NCBI GenBank assembly: GCA_036872755.1
Contig: JAVHNS010000010.1
Coordinates: 1,612,001-1,676,000 of the forward strand
Direction: 5' to 3'
Source of the DNA: Orbilia blumenaviensis
Lineage: Eukaryota; Ascomycota; Orbiliomycetes; Orbiliales; Orbiliaceae
Length of the DNA stretch: 64,000 bases
Shown: positions 1 to 11,791 of the stretch, in pieces
Layout: each line of letters starts with the position of its first letter
Position numbering within the stretch: the stretch's first letter is position 1
Notes under the pieces: generated by a model
The model's input: only the letters and a program-made list of their open reading frames with translations
Told to the model about the DNA's origin: nothing
The model's database searches: none
Made by a program: the position numbers and the translations under genes

Positions 1-635
1 CTTTACATATAATAATTGTTGAAACCAAGAAGCTTTGTATTATTTGGAGCCCTTTACTTCGAGTACAAAAACGATGCAGCAAATCTGCATTCCTGATTGG
101 AGGTCGCATCTTGTACACCTGGCGGTCCACTTTCATGCGTTGTGAAAGCACAACGATTTAGACGTGGCCCGGTGCCATAAGACTAGACGTGTCCGTATGT
201 CAGTGGACAACTTCGAAATTTACTCCAAATAATTAAGAGATAAGTTGAGGGGCTTGTCTTCGTAGCTAATCTTAGAATTAGTCCTCCGTTCCCATATTAA
301 TTTTATCTTTGCCTACCTAATATCGTTATTATCACAAACATGGGGGGTACAGTAAAAGAGAGGACTACGTAAATTCGATAATCAACTAGCAAAATCAACT
401 AGCCATCCTCCGAAGTCGTCCTTAAATATATAGATTGGTTATACAACTATAAGCTAGTTAGTTATTTTGTTTTATAAGATGCCTAGTTTGATTTGGGTTG
501 CCATGAAAACTGTTCTGCATGCATGCAGCGCAATAAGTAGCCTTTCCGGCATCAATGGAAACCGTAGGTTATCCCGCGCATAAGTTCTAACCATGATTGC
601 CGTGGCACTAGCTGCAACTTTTCTGCTAGTTTTCT

Positions 636-665
636 GGCGGCGGTGGCGGCGGTGGCGGCGGTGGT
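636..665 (+). repeat. GGC/GGT triplet-type tract, possible G-quadruplex
   Basis: About three copies of a 9-nt GGCGGCGGT unit. Many closely spaced GG pairs on the plus strand could form a two-layer quadruplex. It is not inside a recognisable gene. Only the sequence pattern supports it. Confidence 0.5.
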
Positions 666-1343
666 TGCATGAGTAGAGATTTCTGTCGGTCCAACATGTG
701 CTGATTGCTAACTATAGCTAGTTAAGTAATAACAATCGATGTTATTACCGAACTAAAAAGTAGCAAATTTGCAAAGATCCGGACTAGATTGAGGATACGA
801 TCAGTGTAGCCGTTACTGAATTGATAGAAACAGAGTCTTCTGTGGTTCTGACGAGGAGGATGAAAATGAATGGGAAGAGAAGTGGATATCATTTTGCGCA
901 CATCTCTAGTGTAGAGGCGTATGTATACGTAGAGTGCGGCTTAACATCGGATTAACTAATACTTCGTTCGTGTTACATTAAGTTTTTTTGGATTTGTTAC
1001 GTTACAACAACGCGATGGATTTAAAGCTGAGATCGAGTAATACCCAGATATAACTGCCTACCTATGAACCAGTCACCAGCCTCTGGACTACCTAGCTAAT
1101 AACTTGCAAACCAGCTACCGGCCTATAAGCCAGCTACCTGTAAGCCAGCTGTTTTGCCCACCTGCTAGCTTAAAATGTGACTGTCTGAAACGGGTAATCT
1201 TAACAGTGGGTTTGCATATAAAATCAGTTAGCCCAGTAGCTATATAACCTTTTTTATACATACGAATTCCTTGCTTGCAGGATTACTCTATCCCTTCTGC
1301 TCTGTAACAAAGCAGTCGGGTATTAGTCAGGGATCATTATAAA

Positions 1344-1452
1344 ACTAGCGACCTCCTTCCGAAGCTGGTAAACTTGTAAGACTAGCAACCTTCTCAAAAG
1401 CTATAAACTTTATGAAACCAACGACCTCCTCAGAAGCTGCAAAAATTACGAC
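1344..1452 (+). repeat. Degenerate 36-37 nt tandem repeat, three units
   Basis: Units start near 1344, 1381 and 1417. Each begins ACTAGC/ACCAACG, continues with a GACCTCCT-like block and an AGAAGCT-like block, and ends in an A-rich stretch. The copies are visibly diverged, so this is an old minisatellite and not a recent expansion. No coding potential is apparent. Confidence 0.6.
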
Positions 1453-2269
1453 GCCGTAGGACACCAAACTAATAGCCCGATAGAATGGAATAGAACAAGG
1501 ATAACGAACGAGCGAAGAAAGAAAAAGAAAAAAAAGAGAGAGAAACTCAAAACCTCTGACATAACAATATAAATAGGGATATGGGTAAGGGTAAGAGAGA
1601 TGTAGTTACAGCTGATCCCTAAACCAAGGTAGACTAAATTAGCGGAAGGGACGGCGCGGTTTTAATAAGTAGGTACCTAGGTAGTTACCGTAGGGGTTTT
1701 AGTGCGTTTCTGAGGGCACTGATGTGTGTCGAAGACGCCTTGAAGTCCACTTGATCAACTGATATATCTCTACCACTATGAAGACCGATTTAAGCAGTAC
1801 TGACCTGCATTTGATAAACGTTTCAAAAAATGTATTCTTCTGCCCTACGGTATGCCGGTTCAAAACTGCGTGGGCTATGGATTTTTTTTAAAAAAAATTA
1901 GGTCCATAAATTACCTAGGTAGCTTGAAGCTTTTAAAGCCATAGTCCACAGAGTTTGGATTAACAGAAGCATCAAACCGCTCCATCCCTTCGCTATGAGT
2001 CATTGAGGGTTTATAATGTTTGGAAATTTGGATTTTGCTATCTCACTTCCTGGTGGAAAAACGTTATATATGGCTTCACCTGGCTTTTCTCTAGTCTTGT
2101 AGCTTTTCTCTACCAATCCAACTCTTATGCATACATCGAGAAAAAAAAAAGGAAAATAAAAAAGATTAAAAAAAAGATCCCTCCCAAAAAAAACAAAATC
2201 ATCTCATCAAGAAACAAAAAAAAGGAAAGAAAAGAAAAGAAACAATGGTATCACGCAACTAGATACGCC

Positions 2270-5244
2270 TTAAATCCCTCCATTCCCCCCAAACAATATC
2301 TCATACAGATCCTTATCCGGCATATCCATCTCCGCGCTGGGCGCCGTATACCCCCCCGGCATACCCCTCATCCCCATCCCCATCATCCCATTATTCCACG
2401 CTGACGAAGACCCACCACCGTTTCCATTTCCACCGCCTCCACCACCAGCATTCATCCCGCCCATATCCGCCGCTCCATTGCCCCATTTCACACTAACAGC
2501 CGTAGGATCCGACATTCCCATGATACCCGGCTGCTGCTGCTGCTGTTGAGGTCCTTTATTATGGCCCCCCTTAGGTGAACGATTTGTACCCGCCCCGTTA
2601 TGATGAGGAAAGGTATTTACCCCACCAGGGGTAGCAGCAGGCGCACTACCGCTCCTCCCGCCGGATCCGCCTGGTGCCGTCGGTGTCGTAAGCGGCGGAG
2701 TCATCAGCGCCCCGTTTCCAAAAGGTTTGTTAACAGAAACCCTCATCCCATTACCGTTATTCCCCATATTATTATTATCATTATTACCCCCCCAAACGAG
2801 CCCACTGTTAGACCGTTCCCTCTCCCCCGAAGGCGGTGGTGGTGGAATAGCGCTGCTCATCTCGCACAGCATCTCCACGACCTCTTCCAGCAAACTCTTC
2901 AAAGTTCCAATGTTGACCACCGAAAAGTCAATGTCGCTGGTCGAGAACTGTGGAGGTCTGAGACCCATCTTTTCGGCTTCCAGGAACTTTTCAAATCCTC
3001 GCTTGAGGATGCGGAAGACCCCGCGGTAGCGTTTTAGGTCGTCGAATTTGCTGCCGACCGCGGTTAGGACGTCCATTGCGGAGCCGAGGTCGGATGATAC
3101 TATACATCCCACATCTATATTAGCATATTTGCCGGTTTTTTTTATATGGTTATTAGTGGGGATTTGGACTCACCCTGCTCAACAGTGCAGTACCTTCTCC
3201 TGAATGAACTCAAGATCAATACGCTTCTAAGAAACACTAGTCCAGCCTTGAACACTCTATAACCGATCAGCCAGCTTATAAAGCTGCTGAGCTCAACTCT
3301 CTTAGCCGCACTCCGTAGCACATAGATTGATGCGAATGCGATATGTGATAGCTTCCTATGCTCCTGTGAAGTTTGCATCGAATTGGCCGTCACGCTCAGG
3401 CTATGACTCGGCGTATGCGGGCTGGAATCGGCGGGTCGGTATTTCTCATTCGGTTTTATTAGAAGCAGCAGTGCGCCGTAGTACAGCCCATCAAAGTAGT
3501 CTCGAATGGTATCCCGCAGGACTTGATCGATCGATGCCGGGAACACCGGGAATGACTGTCGCCACGAGAGAAGGTTGGTCTGGTGGTACGTAAAATTCTT
3601 GGTCGGGTGGGTCATGAAATCGGTTCGGATGAGATTGTAGCGGATGAAGTGGAGCGCGAAGACGTCAAGCGGGTTTTCTTTCGATAGCGTTGGTAGTTTA
3701 GCGGTAACGTCGGTGTCTTGGATGCTGAAGGGGCGATCCAGAGCCTGGCAGATGCACCTATCGAGCACGTACGCCGTCCAGAAGACCCAACGGCGTTCCT
3801 CCTGCACACGCTCATCGACAGGACCCCCGTCCTCGCCCTGCACCATATCCATGTGGTACCCCAGACAGATGGCCTTCCTGATGGCCAAGCCGATGAAATG
3901 CCAAGTCGGTCCAGCGGACGGGCTGTACAGGCTGTAGATGGCGAGCAAGAGAAGAGCTCTGATGGTATCGATGGGGTCATCTGTGCCGACATTGGATCCC
4001 TCGGAGCCCTCGAGGACTGCCTCAAAATGGCGTATAGCGGCGAAGAGGAAGTGGTTGGAGAAGAACGCGGAATGGGAAGCGGAGTCCTCGTCGAGGGTGA
4101 TCCCGATGGCGAGGACCATGTATATTATAAAGTTCTTGATCGGAGAATCGGGATGCGAGGGGGTATCGCCCGTGACGGCTTGGGACGGACCGCCCGCCTG
4201 ACTGGTGGCTGACGAACCGGGGTTGTTATCCTCCTGAAGGGCGGAGCGAGCGCTGGAGACGCTCTCGGCGCGGGCCATCTGCTTGGACTGCCTGTTGACC
4301 CAGCCCTCGTAGTACTCCTCGATATCCTTGCGGTCGAGGACGCGATAGCGGAACTGAACCATGCGGAAGTACTTGTCCATGTGCTTCCTGCCCGTGGAGC
4401 CGGACAATTGGCTGGCCATATCCGGGAGGACGTGGGGGATGGCGTCGGCGAGGTCGGTGAAGAAGGGGTTCACGCGTGTGGAGAGGGCTGGGTTACGGCC
4501 GTCGCTCCGGATGATGCTGCTGAGGACTTTGGAGAAGGTGAAGGGGCCGGATTCGTTGGAGTCGCCGATATTGCTGAGGGACAGTATAGACATGGTGGGG
4601 AGGGTGGAGACGTCATGGTGTATGGCAGGCGCCGGGAGTTCCATCTGCGAATTGACGGAAGAGGCATGGGTCATGGAAGCGGTGGCGGACAGCATGAGGA
4701 GGTTCTCCTCGCCATCAAGTTCCATCCGGCCTTGCATGTATCGGTCCTGCCATGATACGGCGCCGTCATCGAGCTTGAGGCGTTTGGAGGGTTGGGATTC
4801 GGGCGTGCCGTGCTGCTCTCGGAGGGATGAGAGTTTCTCTTGGATGTTGCTCTCGAGGAAGCGGACCTGGGCCTCAAGCTGTTCGATGTAGCCCTTAGGG
4901 AGGCGGGCGGACTGGGCGCCAGCGGCGCGGCGGCGGTCGGTGACGTCGGGGACGTTGCACTGGTGGCCGGACTTAGAGCAGTTTGAGCAGGAGGGCAGTT
5001 TGCGATCGCACTGTCGTTTTTATATCAAAGAGAAGAGAAGCTTTCGTGTCAGAACAGCATTCAAGTCAATCAATCAACAATGATGATAGAGAGATATATA
5101 TCGAGAGTGAAGATTTTATTTTACCTTCTGCTTCCGTCGGCGACATCGCTCACAGGCGATAGGCATCTCGCCTTTCCCGTTGGAGAGGGCATCCTGCATG
5201 AGCTGGCTGGCGCCCTTCGCGGCGGCGGCCTTATCCTCGGTCAT
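2270..5244 (-). CDS. Zn2Cys6 fungal-specific transcription factor (three exons)
   Basis: Predicted nuclear DNA-binding regulator of about 933 residues. Exons are 5244-5125, 5010-3174 and 3114-2270, with GTAAAA..CAG and GTGAGT..TAG introns. Residues 31-58 form the binuclear zinc cluster C-x2-C-x6-C-x6-C-x2-C-x6-C (Cys31, 34, 41, 48, 51, 58). A short linker and a coiled-coil-like segment (YIEQLEAQVRFLES) follow, as expected for dimeric members. Residues about 330-560 match the Fungal_trans middle homology region, including WHFIGLAIRKA, a basic RRWVFWTAYVLDR block and DRPFSIQDTDV. The C-terminal third is Gly/Asn/Pro-rich with a short poly-Gln run and ends in an acidic segment that could activate transcription. 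The first intron falls exactly before the third cysteine codon. Target genes cannot be inferred. The family call is firm and the exon 2-3 junction is probable. Confidence 0.85.
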
Positions 5245-6126
5245 TTCTCTTTTCCCTCCCTCTCGCTCTCTCTTTAGTCGGGAGGCGTAGTGTATGTATA
5301 TATGTATAGATATGACTTTTTCGTTTGTATTGTATTCGTGGATGATGATATCCGTATGTATGTCTAAGAGGTATGTCTAAGAGGTGTATGGATGTCTGTC
5401 TGGCAGAAGATAGATGGAGGTAGATGGAGATGAACTTGAAGATGGATGGAGGTTGGTTGGCCAGTTGAAGGAGTAGCGTTGACCGTTTCGGGGAACGACC
5501 GAAAGAAATTTGCTATTACGAACAACAACCTGACCTGACCTGAATTGGCTTGGGAACTTGGGACTGGACCCAGGAGCTTTGGCAGTTATATGTAAAGCCC
5601 TTCTTTTGGCCTTGACAGAGAACAAACAAGGTCCCTTTTTTCTCTTTCCCCCCTTCTCCACAGCTAACTACATGTAATACTACCTATAGACTGTCATACA
5701 GAAAAAGGCAGACGCTAGTAACTACCAGCTAGCCAACCAACCAGCCAGCCAGCCAGCCAGCCAACCAACCAGCACCCCGAACTAAGGCACAGCACGAGAG
5801 AAAGCTTATCCACCCCCCGTTTCCTATATACCTACTACTAGTATACTCTGCTCTTCGTTATTCGTTGCTTAGCAGTGTTATCCCGTGACCAGCCCCGTTG
5901 CTGGCTTGGTTTGCTGACTGACTAAGCAGCCATCCGACTGCACTACACTGCACTGGCACTGGCACTGGAATCTGGACTTGGCCTGTAACTACCTAGGTAG
6001 GTAGCCTGTATCCTGGCCTGACGGGTATAACCTCAAGTGCCTCTTCTTCAACCAGCTACTTTTCTGTTAAGTTTAAGTTAAGTTTAAGTCCAAGTCAAGC
6101 TAAGGAGGTGGATTGGATTCTACACG
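5245..6126. promoter_or_regulatory. Shared divergent promoter region, zinc-cluster factor / Stn1
   Basis: About 880 bp separate the two divergent start codons. It contains TG/AT microsatellite stretches (5290-5400), a (CCAG/CCAA)n run at about 5725-5772 and a repetitive CACTGGCACTGG patch near 5945-5970. No specific binding site can be named. The open frame at 5377-5661 has no recognisable domain and I do not treat it as a gene. Confidence 0.4.
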
Positions 6127-6618
6127 ATGGACCCACCCCGCCGCCGCGATGTCAACAAGTCCCCGACCTACAGATCCTGGATGAAGCTGTACATCAGCGA
6201 CATCACCGCTTCCCTCCAGTCCCTCAGCCCGGCCTTCGCATCCGAATCCACCTTCTTCCTCAACGGCAACAGCCACCACCCCGTCCGCTGGATATACATC
6301 ATCGGGACCATCACCTGCATCGACGAACAGCATGACAAGAAGATAATATTCACCATCGACGACGGTAGCGGCCAATCCATCAACGCCGTCGCCCGTAGGG
6401 ACCGTATCACGACAAAGAACATGCCACCGCTGCATTCCACCGTCAAAGCCAAGGGCGAGCTCGAGCTCTACCACGATGCTTGGCGGTTAAACCTCAAATC
6501 CCTCGACCTCGACATCCCCTTCGAAGCCCAGGTCAAATTCTGGAACGAAGCCAATGAGAACCATGCCCACCTCCTCCTGGAAAAAACCGATGCGAGGAAA
6601 CGTCCCAAGCATGCTTGA
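6127..6618 (+). CDS. Stn1-type OB-fold telomere protein (CST complex subunit)
   Basis: Single-exon frame of 163 residues. Residues about 15-140 look like the Stn1 OB fold: an initial helix (SWMKLYISDI), an FFLN-x-HPVRWIYIIGTITCID strand pair and FTIDDGSGQSI, the conserved turn of Stn1/RPA2-like OB folds. Stn1 works with Ten1 (and Cdc13/Ctc1-like partners) at single-stranded telomere ends, capping them and regulating lagging-strand fill-in. The protein stops soon after the OB fold, so the C-terminal winged-helix region of longer Stn1 proteins is absent. No splice signals suggest a hidden downstream exon. The ATG used is the first in frame. It could instead be another small OB-fold nucleic-acid-binding protein. 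Confidence 0.7.
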   Translation: MDPPRRRDVNKSPTYRSWMKLYISDITASLQSLSPAFASESTFFLNGNSHHPVRWIYIIGTITCIDEQHDKKIIFTIDDGSGQSINAVARRDRITTKNMPPLHSTVKAKGELELYHDAWRLNLKSLDLDIPFEAQVKFWNEANENHAHLLLEKTDARKRPKHA

Positions 6619-8910
6619 GAATGTAATGTACTCGTCTGAGGAAAGCATCACCATCACACAACATGCAACATACTTTCTCTCGCCATTTCGCGAGATATGT
6701 GCATCTTCCGGATTATCGTATCCGACCACTTTTCTCTCCTCTTTTCTTTTTTTGAGGAGCTAGCTAACGACCAGTACTTAGCCACTGTACATACAGACAT
6801 ACATGTACATGTATGTCTGTATGTATGTCTGTCTCTTATGCACATATATATCTGTGCATGCATCCCGAAAATGTGCCATTCTCTAGCTTAGCCAGCCCGC
6901 CCCCGCCTGTAACCGTCGAAGAAGGGAGCGAGGGAGCGAGAGAAAGGCCTTGTGATCAAAAAATAAAATAGAGAAAAAAATCCTTTTAAACGAAGCTCGT
7001 TGGTCAATCTGCTTCCTCTCGTTTACCTCTCTCTTTTAAAAAGGCAAATTGATTAGAAAATGGGGATTGAACAGTTGACAGTGGAAATTTACCCTAGCCG
7101 CTAATGTCGCAATAGGCAATTGCAAACGCCAGTTGTGATGAGCCTTGCATCCTGGTTCTCCGACTTCAAACTATGTGCATTACTACGTGCAATCACACTA
7201 GCCAAACGGAACTTAGCTCCCAACTAACGTGAACCCGAAAAAAAGCTATTCGAGCTTCTAGAGCTTTGACTATGGGGCGGATCATGTGTCAACATGCAGT
7301 TCGATACGAAAATCCCAAGGTCCAGGGTCCATAAGCTTATATCTGAAGAAAAAACTGAATGGCTAATCCCGGCTGGGCGACAACAACGACGACAGCTTGT
7401 CCATCGACGGTTAACTTAACAACGAAATTCGAAAACTTTTTTTTTTTTTTTTGATCTGGGGATATGTATGTGCATTCTCGTTGCATCCAGAATCCCCAGA
7501 AATCCCGAGAAATTTCCCCCCAGAATTACACTGCATTGGACACGAGGACACTTCACACACGTACGCACTCCTTTGCCTTCCTTACTCACATACTCACTTG
7601 CACACGCATGGGTGGAAAGAAAGTTTGAGGTACGGAAACACGCACCCAGATGGGCTTTTTTCCCTTCCTCGATCTCCTGCATAGACGAGACGACGAGGAA
7701 CATGGAGCGTTCCATCCCCACGCTTCCCACCCCTATCCCTTTTCCGACCCTAAGGAGCTCTTTCCCCGGATTTTGCAGGAACATGGGAAATTTTTCCAAA
7801 TGGTCACGGGGCGTGTGAAAAAAAAAATATGCTGAGATGAGGGTGGAAAGGTCAGCTAACAATGGCCTAAAATTGGGGACAAAATTCGCGCCAGCTGACC
7901 CCCATACTATACTCCGACCCAAGTATGGCCCCAAACGTACGGAGCGTATGTATGTACTGTACCCAATGTTTGGTCGCAATGCCGAAGGGCGACTCCGAAC
8001 GGGTCCGCCAATTGGCTATTCCAGGCGAAGGAACGGTGGCGCATTCCCAAAGAACATTGCTTTTCTTTCGTGTGCAGCAGGGCCAGAGTTTGCACGACAT
8101 ACAAAAAGTTGGGGGGCCTCGTGCGAAGAGAAAAGAAAAGGAAGCGAGAGAGAGAGCTCAATCGTACAAACCTAACAAGAAGAGAAGAGAAGAGACGCCG
8201 GCCCTTTGACTAGGCTGGCATCATCCGCCGCCCCCTTTTGTGACGCTTCCTGTCGCCGTTATTACTACCGCTATTTTATTATTATCAGTCGTCGTCCAAT
8301 ATTAGACAATCCACCGGCCAGCTCAGGTCAATGGGATGAAGCTTAAGCCGGAACGTGGACAGCTGAAAGCTTTTCTTTCTATAACCGCCTGACTGGGTTT
8401 GCTTGCTTGATTATAGACAGACACATTACAATCCCCAGATGCTCAGGCTCATCATATCCCTCCCCCCCAAAATATCAGACAGACAGATATACATACATAC
8501 ATGCAAACTTACATACATACCCGCCATCTGAAATCTGATCTGAACAAAAGCAACCTCTTTCCCACCCCTTGATCAATCTATCTAGTTACCCATACACTCA
8601 CTAGTTAACTGACTAACTAGCTAATCATCCACCCCATCCCCGTCTAATTATCTATCTATCTGTCTATCTATCTATCTATCTATTCCTGTCAAATTAGTTG
8701 TTTTTTTTTGGTTCTGGTGACGCCCGCAATCGCACTTACTGTTTGATCGCTCATGAACTCGCTATTGAGGAGAACAACCTGCTCGTGTGCCCTTTTTGTG
8801 TTGTCGCAGAGTTTTGCCGGCACATCGCCGAAACCGCCTCCCAACTTCATCTCTCTTCCTCTCTCCTCCTCCTGATCAAGAGCCCCATCTCCAGCCTCAA
8901 TTCAAGCATC
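6619..8910. other. Intergenic region, 2.3 kb
   Basis: No supported gene. Open frames around 7416-8209 overlap on both strands, lack domain signatures and have no convincing splice partners. The region holds a perfect 38-nt palindrome (6788-6825), a T run near 7438-7453, GAGAGA tracts and TCTATC/ACATAC microsatellites at about 8470-8690 just upstream of the next transcription factor, probably in its promoter or 5' leader. Confidence 0.5.
6788..6825. repeat. Perfect 38-nt palindrome
   Basis: The sequence is its own reverse complement over 38 bases, centred between 6806 and 6807. The arms are built from ACAT/ATGT and CAGACAT motifs. It lies about 170 nt after the Stn1 stop codon. It could form a cruciform or an RNA hairpin, or be a by-product of an ACAT microsatellite turning into ATGT. 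Confidence 0.8.
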
Positions 8911-11791
8911 ATGGATGAGCATTTTGAACGTCCGGCCAAACGCCAGAAGCAGGACGGCCTGTCACAGTCCCCTGAGGCTCCAAACTCCGCCAAGTTCCCG
9001 CCTGTCGCCAGATCTCAGTCCTCCCGCCCCGTCTCCGAAGAACCCCAACGAGCTAGCTCCAAGTCCGAAGCGGGCTCCGACTCTCCTGCCGCTCCTCTCC
9101 TCTACAAGCAACCCGCCTGTCAGAGATGCAGGAGCAAGAAGATCAAGGTACCGTACCGTCTATAACCGTTTTAACCGTGACCGCTGCAGCGGCGGCGACG
9201 ACGTCGTTTTGGAACCAAAGTCCGTGCTGATGCCGATTGCTGTTTCTTTTCCCTATATAGTGTGACGCTCTCTCGCCACAATGTACTGCCTGTAAGAAGG
9301 CCAACGAAGCGTGCACAATCGCCAACCCCACCAGCCATCAGGAGTACCATAGAGGGTATGCATTATTATTACACACTCTACCGATTTAAATGGTTTCTTA
9401 TCGGTCCGCTAATCTTACATTTTACCCTATTGCAGGTACGTTGAGTCTCTGGAGGATCGTATCAGCCAGTTGCAGTCGTACATGCAAAGCATATCTCGTA
9501 TCACCAGTCTTGACGAGGCCGCTCTCCACGACGACTCCATTATCAACAGTTCCCCGAAGGCTGGGATCACTCGCCCTGATGCCATTCTCGCCCATGGACC
9601 CGGGATCCAGCGAATCAACCAAAAGGACAAGGATGCCAACGATCGCGAGGCTAGGTTTATTGGCGAGGGAAGCGGCATTAAGTATGGTTCCCCCCTTCAC
9701 GTTACGTCACATCGGGTTGTACCATTTTACTGACAAGAAACACACAGCTTCATCAACTCCATCCTAGCAGCTATCCGAACCCGTCATAGCGATATAAATC
9801 TTCTCCGTTCATTACTTTCCTCCAAGAAAAAGTCGTCCACAAAGGCCCCGTCCGGAAAGTCGAGCTTCAGCCAACAACGCTCGACCCCGCCCAACCCACC
9901 ACCCCGTGATCTCGGTCTCCAACTCCTTCGCACCTATTTGGAGAAGGCACAGCCAAAACATCCCTTCATTGCCCGCTCTGAGATCGTTCGTGTGTGCGAA
10001 TCACTCTTGGGGATCCGCAATGCTCGTCCGTTGTCTTCCCAGGACCATTTCCGGGCTTATATGGTGTTTGCCATTGCATCGGTATGGCACTTTAGGCAAG
10101 GCGAGAAGGACACGGTTAATCCCATGAAGTTTTACGCCAACGCTATGTTCTATATCGATGGCATCCCCCGACTTCATGGTGTAGACGGTGTCACAAACTT
10201 GCTTTTCATTGCCCGTCTGGGTTTCTTCTGCACAACAGGTCTTAGCCTTTGGTATATTTCGAACCTTTGTCTTCGTATCTGTGTCGAGAATGAGATGCAT
10301 CTCAACCCCCCTCGCAGCAAATTTACTCCTTCTATGCCCGCATTCGAGGAGCAGATTCGGCGTCGGTTGTTCTGGCAATGCTACTCACTCGATCGCCACG
10401 CTTCGCAGACACTTGGGCGCCCCTTTGGTATCGCAGATGAAGATATCAAAGTTGATTTGCCAGAAGACGTCGACGACGAGAAGCTCATCGGTGTAGCTGA
10501 GGATCTTCCGACTTTCATGTCGCACTACACCCCGAAGCACACGGGCAACATCAAATCCGAGCTTGCATTCTTCATTCACAATATCAAATTAAAGAAGATT
10601 ACATCCCGGATGAACGTTGCCCTCTTCGGACGCTTCCTACATCAACCGAAGGACCACATCGCAGATGTCCTCGCACCGGGGAAAATGTACACTTTCTTCG
10701 AAGATTTTGTAATCGAACTGGAAGAATGGCGTATCACCGCACCCACCACCCCACCAGTTAGCGCGGTCCCCATGAGTAGGGCGTACGTCAGTCAAGACTG
10801 GTTTGATCTCCACTTCTACCAGGAGAAATTAACTCTCGTACGGGCAATCATCGATCTCATCCCCCGTCCCACTGGTCATCCGCCTAGCGACCTCCTTGAT
10901 ATCTGCTTCGTCACCGCTACAAGGATTATTAAACTATACCAAAAGGACTCGGCAATGGGTGATATTGAACCCGCCAGAGGGCGTTTGTACAGAGTATTCG
11001 TGGCTGGCATCAGTGTACTCTACTGTCTTCTGCTTACGCAGCAAAGAACACGGGACGAACAAAGCGACATCATCCTGCCGAGTATTCAAACAACTCGGGC
11101 GAATGACGCAGCCTTACTACAAGAGCAGAAGGAAATGTTAAGAACCTGCCAGCGAACGCTGGAGTTAATGGCAAAACCACTCATCGACGACGGCAGCGGA
11201 CTCAAATACGTAAGGACGTTCGAAGTCCTCTGCCGTGAAGTCCTCAGAAGGGTAAACAGCGACAGCAACGCAGCCGCAAGAAGTCCAACCGCTCTCAAAA
11301 GAAAAATAGCCGCAGCAACCGGCAACAACGGCGGTGGTAACCGACAAGATTCCGGCGACAAAATGGGCCGAAGGCAGAGCACCATCGAAGTCGGCGGCGC
11401 CGAAGGCGAATTCGGTGGCGCCAGCCCGCCCTCCGGATACGAAAAGATACACGTCCAAAGCGGTAACAACGGTAATAACGGAACCTACTCGGCGCCCAAC
11501 GGTACTCCGAACGGTAACTCGCCGCATAGCAGCAGTAACTCCTGGGCTGGGATGAGTGATTTTACGGTTAATGAGCTTGGAGAGTGGTTTTCTACTGACT
11601 ATGGGAACGGGCAGAATGGAGCTAATAATGCGGCTGGGAGTAGTGCGGCTGCGATGGATTGGGATTTGACTGGTGGTGGGAATGTGGCGGTTGAGAATGG
11701 GGTTACTGGCGGGTATGATTATCAGTGGGAGGGGTTGGGGGCTGAATGGGCTGGTTTCCTGGAGATTTTGATGGATGGGAAGACCGGATGA
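8911..11791 (+). CDS. Zn2Cys6 fungal-specific transcription factor (four exons)
   Basis: Predicted nuclear regulator of about 873 residues. Exons are 8911-9147, 9261-9355, 9436-9681 and 9748-11791. All donors are GTAYNG-like, acceptors end TAG/CAG, and every phase fits. The zinc cluster is Cys70, 73, 80, 87, 90 and 97, followed by a YVESLEDRISQLQSYMQ coiled coil for dimerisation. The Fungal_trans region spans roughly residues 260-480, with SLWYISNLCLRICVE, IRRRLFWQCYSLDR and GRPFGIADEDI blocks. A long Gly/Asn/Ser-rich tail ends with an aromatic-acidic segment. The N-terminal 60 residues carry a basic RPAKRQK stretch that could be a nuclear localisation signal. An open frame extends upstream of the chosen ATG into AT-rich sequence, but this ATG follows a CT-rich leader and gives a normal N-terminus. 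The regulated pathway is unknown. Confidence 0.87.

Larger units (their letters stand above)
1..2269. other. Non-coding stretch before the first gene
   Basis: No convincing coding region is visible on either strand. It holds a three-unit tandem repeat near 1344-1452, a GGC/GGT-rich tract at 636-665, several purine tracts (about 1515-1550, 2140-2240) and a CCAGCTACC-like low-complexity patch around 1060-1160. The far right part is the downstream flank of the minus-strand transcription factor. The short open frame at 2003-2404 is Lys-rich and His/Pro-rich low complexity and overlaps that gene's last exon on the other strand. Confidence 0.6.

Noticed and set aside
2003..2404. 133-residue plus-strand open frame
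   Set aside because: Low-complexity Lys- and His/Pro-rich, overlapping the last exon of the minus-strand transcription factor.
3612..4891. Open frames opposite or out of phase with the first zinc-cluster gene
   Set aside because: Shadows of the conserved GC-richer coding exon. The Fungal_trans motifs lie in the chosen frame.
7416..8209. Several overlapping open frames on both strands
   Set aside because: Mutually overlapping, no domains, no splice logic. Chance frames in a stretch with few stops.
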